A stretch of DNA of 64,000 nt from Pseudomonas canadensis (GTDB lineage Bacteria > Pseudomonadota > Gammaproteobacteria > Pseudomonadales > Pseudomonadaceae), in NCBI RefSeq assembly GCF_000503215.1, contig NZ_AYTD01000012.1:1-64000 (forward strand). The letters are read 5' to 3'. The notes under the pieces are model-generated. The model was not told the origin of the DNA, searched no databases, and was given only the letters and a program-made list of their open reading frames with translations. Shown piece after piece: positions 34,969 through 43,804 of this stretch (the stretch's first letter is position 1; each line of letters starts with the position of its first letter). The translations under genes and the position numbers were made by a program.

Positions 34969-37344
34969 TCAATGTGCGAAGAGTGAATTGCCCTTCTGCC
35001 CCGCCAGTTTCTCCGGCTTGATCAGGAACCGCGCCAGCGCCGGCAACAGCCACAGCGCCCCGAACATGTTCCACAGCAGCATGAAGGTGAGCATCAGGCC
35101 CATGTCGGCCTGGAACTTGATCGCCGAGAAGATCCAGGTGCACACACCGATCGCCAGGCACAAACCCGTGAACAGCACGGCCTTGCCGGTGGACTTGAGT
35201 GTCTGGTAGTACGCCTCTTGTAGCGGCAAGCCGGCGCGCAGGAAGCTTTCCAGGCGGCTGTAGATGTAGATGCCGTAGTCCACGCCAATCCCCACGCCCA
35301 GCGCCACCACCGGCAAGGTTGCCACCTTGACGCCGATACCCATGAACGCCATCAACGCGTTGCCCAGCACCGAGGTCAGCACCAGTGGCAGCACGATGCA
35401 CAGGGTTGCCGCCCAGGAGCGGAAGGTGATCATGCACATGGTCGCCACGCACAGGTACACCAGGATCAGGATGGTCAGTTCTGACTCCTTGATCACCTCG
35501 TTGGTGGCCGCCTCGATCCCGGCGTTACCGGCGGCGAGGATGAACTCCAGGCCGTCCTTGTTGTTCTCCTTGGCGAAGTCCTGCACGGCATGCACCGCGC
35601 GATCGAGGGTTTCGGCCTTGTGGTCGTTGAGGAACACCAGCACCGGCGCCAGGGAGCAGTTATTGTTGTACAAGCCATCGGCACGGGCGATGGAGTTGTT
35701 CAGCACATCCGGGTTACGCGACAGGGTTTCCCATTTCAGGTTGCCCTCGTTCATGCCCTTGATCATTTGCTTAGACACGGTCACCAGCGAGATCGCCGAC
35801 TGCACGCCCTCGGTGTTCTGCATCTTCCACATCAACTGGTCGATGGGCGCCATGGCTTCATAGCGCGAGCAGCCTTCGGCCTTGGTCTTGACCATCACCA
35901 CCAGCACGTCGGAACTGGTGGAGTAGTTGCTGATGATGAAGTTGTTGTCTTTGTTGTAGCGCGAGTCCGGGCGCAGTTCCGGCGCGCCTTGGTCGAGGTC
36001 GCCGATCTTGAGGTTCTGGCTGTACCAGAGACCACCCCCAAAGGCGATCAGGGCCAGGAAGATCGAGACCGGTGCGACTTTCGGGCTGGCGAATTTCGAC
36101 AGCATGCGCCAGAACGGGTGTTCGCGGTTCGCGTCTTTCTTGCTCTTGGCGATGGCGCGCTTGCTGATGCCGACGTAGGAAATCGCCACCGGCAGCAGGA
36201 TCAGGTTAGTGAACACGATCACCGCCACGCCGATAGAGGCGCCGATGGCCAGTTCACGGATCACGCCGATGTCGATGATCAGCAGCGTGATGAAGCCCAC
36301 CGCGTCAGCGAGGATCGCGATCATTCCCGGCAGGAACAGTTGGCGGAAGGTGCGGCGTGCAGCGGTCAGGGCGTTGTCCGCCTCGCTGGATTGCAGGGCG
36401 ATACCGTTGATCTTCTGCACGCCGTGGGAAATACCAATGGCGAAGATCAGGAACGGCACCAGCATCGAGTAGGGATCCAGCCCGAAACCGGCGGCATGCA
36501 TCAGGCCCAGTTGCCAGACCACCGCCACCAGAGTGGTGCTCAACACCGCAATGGTGCTGCGCAGACAGTTGGTGAACCACAGCAGCAGGACCAGGGTAAT
36601 ACCGAACGCCACGCCGAAGAACAGCACCACCATGATCAGGCCATCGATCAGGTCACCGACTTTCTTGGCGAAGCCGACGATGTGGATCTGGACGTTGGGG
36701 TTCTGCTCCTGGAATTTGGTGCGGATCTTGTCTTCGAGTTCATGGGAGAACTTGCGGTAGTCGAGGGCCAGCAACTTGCCCTGATCCTGCGGGTCCGGGT
36801 AGGACTCCAGCAGCGGGATGTCGACGATGCTCGATTTGAAATCGTTGGCCACCAGGCGCCCGACCTGGCCGGACTTGAGCACGTTGTTGCGCAACTGATC
36901 GAGGCTTTCCGGCGAGCCGTTGTAGCTCTGCGGGATCACTTCACCGCCGGCAAAGCCTTCTTCGGTCACTTCGGTCCAGCGTACGCTGGGACTCCACAGC
37001 GACTTGAGGCCCGAGCGGTCGACGCCGGAGATGTAGAACACTTCGTCGTTGATCTGACGCAGGGTCTCCATGTACTCCTTGGTGAAGATGTCACCGTCCT
37101 TGGCCTCCACCGAGATGCGCACCGTGTTGCCCAGGTTCGCCAGGTCATTGCGGTGCTCCATCATTTTCTCGATGAAGGGGTGCTTGAGCGGGATCATCTT
37201 TTCAAAGCTGGTGGACGGGCGAATCAAGGTCGCCTGCCAGAACAGGAAAATGCTCACCAGCAGGCAGATCACGATCACTGCCGGGCGGTTGTTGAAGATC
37301 AGGCGCTCAAGAAAGGTCGCTTTATCGTTGTGATGACTGCTCAT
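34969..37344 (-). CDS. RND/MMPL-family transporter
   Basis: A 791-residue inner-membrane protein with the two-fold RND layout: a first span at about 20-38, a large periplasmic loop, a block of spans near 225-390, a second loop and a second block near 620-780. The second block contains GVGIGVDYGIYIYSRLES, the typical MMPL proton-relay area. This subgroup is not a drug-efflux AcrB but the hydrophobe-exporter type, usually with DUF1302, DUF1329 and YCF48 partners that may move lipids, sterols or polyesters. Only the YCF48 partner is here, 15 bases upstream in the same operon. Confidence 0.87.
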   Translation of the reverse strand: MSSHHNDKATFLERLIFNNRPAVIVICLLVSIFLFWQATLIRPSTSFEKMIPLKHPFIEKMMEHRNDLANLGNTVRISVEAKDGDIFTKEYMETLRQINDEVFYISGVDRSGLKSLWSPSVRWTEVTEEGFAGGEVIPQSYNGSPESLDQLRNNVLKSGQVGRLVANDFKSSIVDIPLLESYPDPQDQGKLLALDYRKFSHELEDKIRTKFQEQNPNVQIHIVGFAKKVGDLIDGLIMVVLFFGVAFGITLVLLLWFTNCLRSTIAVLSTTLVAVVWQLGLMHAAGFGLDPYSMLVPFLIFAIGISHGVQKINGIALQSSEADNALTAARRTFRQLFLPGMIAILADAVGFITLLIIDIGVIRELAIGASIGVAVIVFTNLILLPVAISYVGISKRAIAKSKKDANREHPFWRMLSKFASPKVAPVSIFLALIAFGGGLWYSQNLKIGDLDQGAPELRPDSRYNKDNNFIISNYSTSSDVLVVMVKTKAEGCSRYEAMAPIDQLMWKMQNTEGVQSAISLVTVSKQMIKGMNEGNLKWETLSRNPDVLNNSIARADGLYNNNCSLAPVLVFLNDHKAETLDRAVHAVQDFAKENNKDGLEFILAAGNAGIEAATNEVIKESELTILILVYLCVATMCMITFRSWAATLCIVLPLVLTSVLGNALMAFMGIGVKVATLPVVALGVGIGVDYGIYIYSRLESFLRAGLPLQEAYYQTLKSTGKAVLFTGLCLAIGVCTWIFSAIKFQADMGLMLTFMLLWNMFGALWLLPALARFLIKPEKLAGQKGNSLFAH

Positions 37345-37359
37345 TCTTTCCCCGCCTTC

Positions 37360-38403
37360 TTATTGTTTTGTAGGTTCGGCGCCATCGGCTTTAGCGACGC
37401 GAACGCCCCCCTGCCCGGCCAGAATCAAGTTGCCATTACCCGCCGCCGTGACGGACGACAGGGAAATCCGATCCGGACGGTTGAACACGCTGAAGGTCAC
37501 GCCGTCGTCATGGCTGACCACTACGCTGCCGCCGTTGCCGACCACGACAATCGAGCCGTCCTCCAGCAAGGTCGCGCCGGACAAACCAAACTCCAGCGCT
37601 CCCCGCGCAGCGTTCAGTTCGACGGGCTCCCAGGTGCTGCCGAAATCCGTGGAACGGTACAGGTTGCCGCGCAAGCCATAGGCCAGCAGGGTTTGCGGCT
37701 GGGCGGTGCCGATCACGCCAAACAGCGAGCCCTCGTAGGGGCCTTCGAGTTTCTCCCAGGTCTGGCCGTCGTCGCTGGAGCGGAACATGCTGCCCTGCTC
37801 GCCGACGATGAACAGCCCGGCGTCCTTGATATGGGCGATGGCGTTGAGGTGATACTGGTCTTCGTTGTCGAGGCGGTCGCTGACGTCTTGCCAGGTCTTG
37901 CCGCCGTCGGTGGTTTCGATCAGCGCACCGTAGGCGCCGACCGCCAGGCCGTGATTGGCATCGTTGAACCACACGTCGAGCAGCGGGGCTTCGCGTTTAA
38001 GATCCTGGTACTGCTGGGTCCAGGTGGCGCCGGCGTCGGAACTGGCAAGAATCTGCGCGTCGTGGCCCACCGCCCAGCCTTGCTTGTCATCGACGAAAAA
38101 CACCGCCGTGAGCAACTGTCGGGTGGGGACTTTGGCTTGGGTCCAGGTGCTGCCCTGGTCATCGGAATAGAGGATGTGCCCGCGATCACCGACCGCCACC
38201 AGGCGTTTGCCCGCGTGGACTACATCGATCATCAGGCCTTTGGCGGCCTTGGGGGATTCAATCGCAAACGAGGTATCGCTGGCGGCCTGGACGGCTGCCG
38301 GTAACGCGACAGCGCCAAACAGCGAGAGCGCTGCGGCCAGCATCGCAACCCTGCGTGCGGCGCGTGGGCGGCAGACAACCCAACCCATGACAGGCTCACT
38401 CAT
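37360..38403 (-). CDS. YCF48-like exported BNR-repeat protein
   Basis: A 347-residue protein with a long twin-arginine-like start (CRPRAARRVAMLAAALSL) acting as a signal. It then has repeated propeller blades, each with a sialidase-type Asp-box such as SDDQGSTWTQ, SSDAGATWTQ, TTDGGKTWQ and SSDDGQTWE. The family includes the photosystem-II assembly factor YCF48, but in proteobacteria it accompanies MMPL exporters. It is co-transcribed with the MMPL gene and is probably a periplasmic accessory subunit. I used MSEPV as start, five codons inside the longer frame; either is possible. Confidence 0.83.
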   Translation of the reverse strand: MSEPVMGWVVCRPRAARRVAMLAAALSLFGAVALPAAVQAASDTSFAIESPKAAKGLMIDVVHAGKRLVAVGDRGHILYSDDQGSTWTQAKVPTRQLLTAVFFVDDKQGWAVGHDAQILASSDAGATWTQQYQDLKREAPLLDVWFNDANHGLAVGAYGALIETTDGGKTWQDVSDRLDNEDQYHLNAIAHIKDAGLFIVGEQGSMFRSSDDGQTWEKLEGPYEGSLFGVIGTAQPQTLLAYGLRGNLYRSTDFGSTWEPVELNAARGALEFGLSGATLLEDGSIVVVGNGGSVVVSHDDGVTFSVFNRPDRISLSSVTAAGNGNLILAGQGGVRVAKADGAEPTKQ

Positions 38404-38694
38404 AGACCTTTCTCCCATTTATTATTGTTATCGCTGCCTTCCGGGGCCTTGAAACCTGCAATCTAGAGCGCCTGGAGGAAGCAGGGGCCATCCTATCGGG
38501 CTTTCGAATCGTCTGACAATCGGCGCTACGTTATCTTTTGTTAACTGAGCCCCTTTCGTCAGCGCCTGAATATAGCTGCATTCGCGGGGCTGATTGCCGC
38601 AGCATCAATGAATTTTTATTCCATCTATTGAAATATGGGAATATTTATTCCATTAATAGCCTTCCTGAAAACAATAATCCAAAGGACCACGGCG
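38404..38694. promoter_or_regulatory. Divergent promoter region
   Basis: This AT-rich 291-base interval drives the YCF48-MMPL operon leftward and the Gfo/Idh/MocA gene rightward. It contains no gene. Its right end holds palindromes listed separately. Confidence 0.6.
38617..38651. promoter_or_regulatory. Palindromic operator candidate for the Gfo/Idh/MocA gene
   Basis: GGAATA, TT, TATTCC at 38638-38651 is an inverted repeat with 6-bp arms. A further TATTCCAT half-site lies at 38617-38624. They are 43-78 bases before the start codon. The pattern recalls sugar-catabolism regulators such as IclR-type proteins, but no regulator gene is nearby. Confidence 0.4.
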
Positions 38695-39810
38695 ATGCGT
38701 GAACTCGGAATCGGCTTGATCGGCACAGGCTTTATGGGGCGCGCCCACGCCCTGGCCTTCAATAACGCCCGCGCGGTATTCGAACTGCCGGTACACCTCA
38801 AGCTGGCGGCACTGGCCGACGCCGACACCGAGCGCGCACAACGCTGCGCCAAGGACTGGGGATTTGCCCAGGCCCATAGCGATTGGCAGGCGTTGATCAA
38901 TGACCCCAACGTCGACGTAGTGGCCATCACCACGCCCAACCATTTGCACTACCCCATGGCCATGGCGGCCATCGCGGCGGGCAAGGCGGTGTACTGTGAA
39001 AAACCCCTGGCCGTGAGCCTGGAACAAGCCGATGCCATGCGCCGCGCCGCCAGTACTGCGGGCGTGGTGACGCGGGTGGGCTACAACTACCAGCACAACC
39101 CGATGATCACGCTGGCGCGGCAGATGATTGCCAGCGGCGAGTTGGGCGAGATCATCAGCTTCCAGGGCGAGTTCAGCGAAGATTTCATGGCCGACCCGGC
39201 CTCACCATGGTCATGGCGCTGCGAAGTCGAGCATGCCGGCGGCGCCCTGGCGGACCTGGGCAGCCACTTGCTGTCGATGGCGCGTTATCTGGTAGGCGAC
39301 GTGGTGAGTGTGTGTGCCGACACCCAGACCGTCCACGCCCGACGACCTGTCGTCAAAGGCAGTGCGCAGTTGAAACCCATCGCGGTGGATGACCAGGTGC
39401 ACGCCCTGCTGCGCTTCGCCAATGGCGCGCGTGGAACGGTGAGCAGCAGTTGGCTCAAGCAGGGGTACAAAAACCACCTGAGCTTCGAAATCAGCGGGAC
39501 CCGTGGCACCTTGGCATTCGATCAGGAGCGCTTGAATGAATTACAGGTGTGTCGCGTCGGCCAGGACGGTTTCCAGCGTTTGCTCGCAGGCCCTGCCCTG
39601 CCCGGTTATGCGGCGTTCAGCCCGGCGGCGGGGCATCAGTTGGGCTACAACGAGTTGAAGACGCTGGAAGTTCAGGAGTTGATTCTGGCGTTGGCGGGTC
39701 AAGGTGCGGATGGCACTGACTTTGAGGCAGCGTGGGAAGTTGAGCGGTTGGCGACGGCGATTCGCGTGGCGGCCAAAGAAGAACGCTGGGTACACGTCGA
39801 AGAGGTTTAA
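38695..39810 (+). CDS. Gfo/Idh/MocA-family oxidoreductase
   Basis: A 371-residue NAD(P)-dependent dehydrogenase acting on a sugar, inositol or similar polyol. The Rossmann motif GLIGTGFMGRAHALAF is at about 6-21, CEKPLAVSLEQAD holds the conserved lysine of the EKP motif, and the C-terminal beta-sheet domain contains HAGGALADLGSHLL with the catalytic-type Asp and His. The start MRELGIG was chosen by the family N-terminus; the frame is open 20 codons upstream without support. It is a single-gene unit, so the substrate is unknown; myo-inositol or a rare sugar derivative is plausible. Confidence 0.87.
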   Translation: MRELGIGLIGTGFMGRAHALAFNNARAVFELPVHLKLAALADADTERAQRCAKDWGFAQAHSDWQALINDPNVDVVAITTPNHLHYPMAMAAIAAGKAVYCEKPLAVSLEQADAMRRAASTAGVVTRVGYNYQHNPMITLARQMIASGELGEIISFQGEFSEDFMADPASPWSWRCEVEHAGGALADLGSHLLSMARYLVGDVVSVCADTQTVHARRPVVKGSAQLKPIAVDDQVHALLRFANGARGTVSSSWLKQGYKNHLSFEISGTRGTLAFDQERLNELQVCRVGQDGFQRLLAGPALPGYAAFSPAAGHQLGYNELKTLEVQELILALAGQGADGTDFEAAWEVERLATAIRVAAKEERWVHVEEV

Positions 39811-39825
39811 CAGCCCCGAAACTTG

Positions 39826-39869
39826 TGGTGAGCGAGCTTGCCTCGCGCGGGGCAAGCCCGCTCACCACA
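39826..39869. repeat. REP-like hairpin between convergent genes
   Basis: TGTGGTGAGCGAGCTTGCCT and the mirror GGGCAAGCCCGCTCACCACA form one long hairpin with almost no spacer. It lies between the dehydrogenase and fadD stops and could terminate both. Confidence 0.8.
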
Positions 39870-39880
39870 AAAAGCAAAGT

Positions 39881-41584
39881 CTAGCGCAGTGCTCGGCGCA
39901 GGACTTTGCCCACGGTGGTCTTTGGCAGCTCAGTAGTGCGGAACTCCACGTACTTCGGCACCTTGTACCCCGTCAGGTACTCCCGGCAATGCGCAAGAAT
40001 CTGCTCCTGGGTCAGGTTCGGGTCCTTGCGCACCACGATGATCTTGACCTTCTCCCCGGTCACGCCATCTTCCACGCCAATCGCCGCCACTTCAGCCACA
40101 CCAGGGTGCAGCGCCACCACGTCCTCGATTTCATTGGGGTACACGTTGAAGCCGGAGACCAGGATCATGTCCTTTTTCCGGTCTACCAGGCGGATAAAGC
40201 CGCGCGCGTCCATCACGCCGATATCCCCGGTCGACAACCACCCTTCGGCATCCAGCACCTCGGCAGTGGCCTCCGGACGTTTCCAATAGCCTTGCATCAC
40301 TTGCGGCCCGCGCACTTGCAGCTCGCCCTGCTCGCCAACCTCAGCCAACTCACCGTTTTCGCGGATAAACCGCACCCAGGTAGAGGGCAATGGCACGCCG
40401 ATGCTGCCGGTGAATTCCATCTCGCGCATGCGCGCAATGTTGATCGGGCTGATGCTCACCACCGGCGAACATTCGGTGAGGCCGTAGCCTTCGATGATCG
40501 GCAGCCCGGTGACTTCCTTCCAGCGCTTGGCCACCGCCGTGTGCGTGGCCATGCCGCCCGCGATCACCATGCGCAGGTCGGAAAAGTCACGTGCGCAGAA
40601 TTCCTTGTTCTCGAGCAGGCCGTTAAACAAGGTGTTGACCCCGGCAATCCCGTTGAAGCGCTCCTTGCGCAGGATCATCTGCACGCGCTTCACGTCCCGT
40701 GGGTTGGCGATCAGGATGTTGCGCCCGCCCAGGCACATGAACATCAGGCAATTCACCGTCAGGGAAAAGATGTGGTACAGCGGCAACAAGGTGACGTTGG
40801 TTTCCTGCTTGTCCTGGTCCAGTTGGTCGCCAACCCAGGCCTTGGCTTGCAGCAGGTTGGCGATGATATTGCGGTGACTGAGCATCACGCCCTTCGCGTC
40901 GCCGGTGGTACCGCCGGTGTATTGCAGGAAGGCCAAGTCGTCGAGGTGCATCTCCACCGGGAAATGAGTGAGCGCCCGCCCCTGTTTCAGCACCTGGTTG
41001 AAGCGTAGCGCGCCGTGCAGGTTGAACGCCGGCACCTGCTTTTGCACGCGGCGCAGGATGAAGTTCATCGCTGCCCCTTTGAACGTGCCGAGCAAATCGC
41101 CGATGGCCGCGATCACCACACGCTTGACGCTGCTGCCGGTGATGACTTTTTCCAGGGTGTGGGCGAAGTTCTCGAAGATCACCACGGTTTCCGCGCCGCT
41201 GTCCTTGAGCAGGTGCTTGAGTTCATGGGAGGTGTACAGCGGGTTGACGTTGACCACCACCGCGCCGGTCAGGATCGTGCCCAACAGGCAAATCGGATAC
41301 TGCAAGCAGTTGGGCATCATCAGCGCCACACGATCGCCTTTCTTGACGCCTTGTCCCTGCAGCCAGGCGGCGAAGGCATAGCCTTGCACCTGCCAGTCGG
41401 CGTAGGTCATTTCGGTGCCGATGCTGACGTACGCCACTCGCTCGCGAAATTTTTCCAGGTGCTCCAGGAACACCTCGCGCAGTGACGGGTATTCCTCGAT
41501 AGCGGCGTCGATATCCGCCGGGACGCCGGGAAGGTAAGCGTTCAACCAGATCCGTTCGGTGTGTTCCAGGCTTACAGCGTTCAT
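39881..41584 (-). CDS. fadD: Long-chain fatty-acid-CoA ligase
   Basis: A 567-residue ANL-superfamily enzyme that activates long-chain fatty acids to acyl-CoA with ATP. The AMP-binding P-loop YTGGTTGDAKGVMLSH is at about 221-236, YGLTECSP near 350, and the C-terminal TGDIGVMDARGF and conserved lysine (KTTVGKVLRR) near the end. The length is that of E. coli FadD (561). It is the last gene of a long minus-strand series from AlkB and FadL to the beta-oxidation enzymes, 31 bases after the thiolase, and is likely co-expressed with it. The product of terminal alkane oxidation, a fatty acid, would be its substrate. Confidence 0.92.
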   Translation of the reverse strand: MNAVSLEHTERIWLNAYLPGVPADIDAAIEEYPSLREVFLEHLEKFRERVAYVSIGTEMTYADWQVQGYAFAAWLQGQGVKKGDRVALMMPNCLQYPICLLGTILTGAVVVNVNPLYTSHELKHLLKDSGAETVVIFENFAHTLEKVITGSSVKRVVIAAIGDLLGTFKGAAMNFILRRVQKQVPAFNLHGALRFNQVLKQGRALTHFPVEMHLDDLAFLQYTGGTTGDAKGVMLSHRNIIANLLQAKAWVGDQLDQDKQETNVTLLPLYHIFSLTVNCLMFMCLGGRNILIANPRDVKRVQMILRKERFNGIAGVNTLFNGLLENKEFCARDFSDLRMVIAGGMATHTAVAKRWKEVTGLPIIEGYGLTECSPVVSISPINIARMREMEFTGSIGVPLPSTWVRFIRENGELAEVGEQGELQVRGPQVMQGYWKRPEATAEVLDAEGWLSTGDIGVMDARGFIRLVDRKKDMILVSGFNVYPNEIEDVVALHPGVAEVAAIGVEDGVTGEKVKIIVVRKDPNLTQEQILAHCREYLTGYKVPKYVEFRTTELPKTTVGKVLRRALR

Positions 41585-41615
41585 GGCAGTCTCCTTGTTG
41601 TTGTTTTTGATAGAG

Positions 41616-42914
41616 CTACTTTTCGACGATGGCGGTAATGCCCAGCCCGCCCGCCGCGCAGATGGAAATCAGGCCGCGCCCGCCGCCGTTCTCATGGATG
41701 ATCTTAGCCAGCGCCGCCAATTGCCGGCCTCCTGTGGCAGCAAAGGGATGGCCACAGCCCAGTGAACCACCGTTGACGTTCATCTTCGCGCGATCGATGG
41801 TGCCCAGAGGCGCTTCCAAGCCTAGGCGCTCGCGGCAATAATCGGGGTCTTCCCAGGCCTTGAGCGTGCACAACACCTGAGCCGCAAAAGCTTCATGGAT
41901 CTCGAAGAAGTCGAAGTCATCGAAGCTCAGCCCTTCGCGCTTGAGCATGCGCGGCACCGCATAGGCCGGAGCCATCAGCAGGCCCTCGGTGCCGTCGACG
42001 AAATTCACCGCCGCCGTTTCGCCGGTACGCAGGTAGGCCAGCACCGGCCAGCCGTTGGCAACCGCCCACTCTTCACTGGCCAGCAGCACCACCGAGGCGC
42101 CGTCGGTCAGGGGCGTGGAGTTGCCGGCTGTGAGGGTGCCGTTCTGGCGGTCGTAGGCTGGAGATAGGCCAGCGAGCTTTTCCAGGCTGGCATCGGCGCG
42201 CAGGTTGTTGTCCCTGGCCAGGCCGCGATGGGGGCTGATCAAGTCGTCGAAGAAGCCGCGCTTGTAGGCCGCATCCAGGCGCTTATGGCTGGTGAGGGTC
42301 AACTCATCCTGGGCCAGGCGCTTGATCTGCCAGCGCTTGGCCATTTCTTCGCAGTGTTCGCCCATGGACAGGCCAGTGCGCGGCTCGCCGTTGCGCGGTA
42401 ACAGTGGTTTGAAGAACATTGAGGGCCGGACCTTGAGCAACGTCTTCAACTTGTCGCCCATGCCCTTGGCACGATTGGCTGCGAGCAACGTGTGACGCAA
42501 GGACTCATTGATACCGATGGGCGCGTCAGAGGTGGTGTCGGACCCGCCCGCAATGCCCACCTCGATCTGCCCCAGGGCAATCTTGTTCGCCACCAGCAAG
42601 GCGGCTTCCAGCCCGGTGCCGCAGGCTTGTTGCACATCGTAGGCCGGCGTATCCGGCGACAAGGTGGTGGACAGCAACGACTCACGGGCCAGGTTGAAAT
42701 CCCGCGAGTGCTTGATCACCGCCCCGGCGGCAAACTCACCGAGGCGTTGGCCGTGCAGGTTGTAGCGGTCGACCAGACCTTGCAGCGCGGCGACCAGCAG
42801 GTCCTGGTTGCTGTCGTGGGCGTACACCGTGTTGGAGCGAGCAAACGGGATGCGGTTGCCGCCGATGATCGCGACGCGGCGGACCGGGGCCGGGTTGAAG
42901 CTGTAGTCACTCAT
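41616..42914 (-). CDS. Acyl-CoA thiolase (FadI/FadA2-like)
   Basis: A 432-residue thiolase that cleaves 3-ketoacyl-CoA to acetyl-CoA and a shortened acyl-CoA. The nucleophilic cysteine is in VQQACGTGLEAALL, the catalytic His in GHPFAATGGRQL, and the second Cys in CAAGGLGI. The start MSDYSFN gives the family length and overlaps the MaoC stop (ATGA). In the same operon come MaoC, a FabG4-type reductase and FadE, the other three beta-oxidation activities. The group resembles E. coli FadI and mycobacterial FadA2 more than the FadA of the FadAB complex. Confidence 0.9.
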   Translation of the reverse strand: MSDYSFNPAPVRRVAIIGGNRIPFARSNTVYAHDSNQDLLVAALQGLVDRYNLHGQRLGEFAAGAVIKHSRDFNLARESLLSTTLSPDTPAYDVQQACGTGLEAALLVANKIALGQIEVGIAGGSDTTSDAPIGINESLRHTLLAANRAKGMGDKLKTLLKVRPSMFFKPLLPRNGEPRTGLSMGEHCEEMAKRWQIKRLAQDELTLTSHKRLDAAYKRGFFDDLISPHRGLARDNNLRADASLEKLAGLSPAYDRQNGTLTAGNSTPLTDGASVVLLASEEWAVANGWPVLAYLRTGETAAVNFVDGTEGLLMAPAYAVPRMLKREGLSFDDFDFFEIHEAFAAQVLCTLKAWEDPDYCRERLGLEAPLGTIDRAKMNVNGGSLGCGHPFAATGGRQLAALAKIIHENGGGRGLISICAAGGLGITAIVEK

Positions 42915-43801
42915 TCCAGGTTCTCTTTCCAGATGAAAAGGCCACGCATATGGGGTTTGTCGCCGGCGAAATTGCGCACTTCGAACTCGCGGCGCGGGCT
43001 GGTCACCGGATGACTCCACAGCGCGACCTGGCCGGGCAGGAAGATCGGCAGCTTGAAGTCACAATGGGCCTCGGCCTGGTCCAGGCGACCGGGCGGTTGC
43101 TGGGCGGCGAGCGCACGGCTCAGGGTCCACATGCCATGGGCAATAGCACGGCGAAAGCCGAACAGCTTGGCGCCGATCACCGAGGTGTGAATCGGGTTGA
43201 AATCCCCTGACACCTTGGCAAAACGCCGGCCCAGATCGGCGGGCAACACCCAGCGCTGGGTGCGCAGCAAGCCCGCCTCCTGCAAGGGCAACACGTCACC
43301 CCACGGTTCGCCAACCGGGTCCTTGACGTCCCGGCGCAGGTACAGGCTGTCGCTTTCCCACACCAGTGTGTCGGCACCGTAGGCACGGGTGGCGATGCTC
43401 AGCGCCTGGCCCTTGGGATGGGCGACCCAGCGCTCGCAATACACCTCAATGCGCAACGCCTGGTCTTCGTGCAAGCGCTGGTGCTGACGGATGCGATTGG
43501 CCAGGTGCACCATACCGCTGGCCGGGTACGGAAAGCTGGGGCGAGTCAGCAGCATCAAGTGCAAAGGGAACGCCAGCACATGGGGATAGGACAGCGGCAC
43601 CCCCTGCTCGCGGCGAAAACCACAGGCACGACCATAGGCGGCGATGTCGGCGGCAGACAACGCCACTGCCGAACGCACCAGGCGTTCCGTGGGCAGTACA
43701 GGCGCACCGTCAAGCTTGGGCTTGCGCAAGGCGCGCACGCCGTCCAGCAGCAAGCGGGTGCGTGAAGGCGGCGGATCAATGATCTGCGTCACGTAGTCCA
43801 T
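42911..43801 (-). CDS. MaoC-like enoyl-CoA hydratase (double hot-dog)
   Basis: A 296-residue protein. The C-terminal half is a MaoC hot-dog with the hydratase motif SGDFNPIHTS (Asp and His at the usual spacing) and FGFRRAIAHGMWTL. The N-terminal half has the second hot-dog, without a clear catalytic pair. It should hydrate trans-2-enoyl-CoA, giving the (R)-3-hydroxyacyl form typical of MaoC. This matters because the adjacent FabG4-type reductase uses the R isomer, so this pair could bypass the FadB steps. It overlaps the thiolase by 4 bases and follows the reductase after 3. Confidence 0.88.
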   Translation of the reverse strand: MDYVTQIIDPPPSRTRLLLDGVRALRKPKLDGAPVLPTERLVRSAVALSAADIAAYGRACGFRREQGVPLSYPHVLAFPLHLMLLTRPSFPYPASGMVHLANRIRQHQRLHEDQALRIEVYCERWVAHPKGQALSIATRAYGADTLVWESDSLYLRRDVKDPVGEPWGDVLPLQEAGLLRTQRWVLPADLGRRFAKVSGDFNPIHTSVIGAKLFGFRRAIAHGMWTLSRALAAQQPPGRLDQAEAHCDFKLPIFLPGQVALWSHPVTSPRREFEVRNFAGDKPHMRGLFIWKENLE

Positions 43802-43804
43802 GGC

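Noticed and set aside
35590..38304. A 904-codon open frame on the + strand
   Set aside because: Antisense across the MMPL and YCF48 genes with the same artefact composition (very high His, Asp, Gln).
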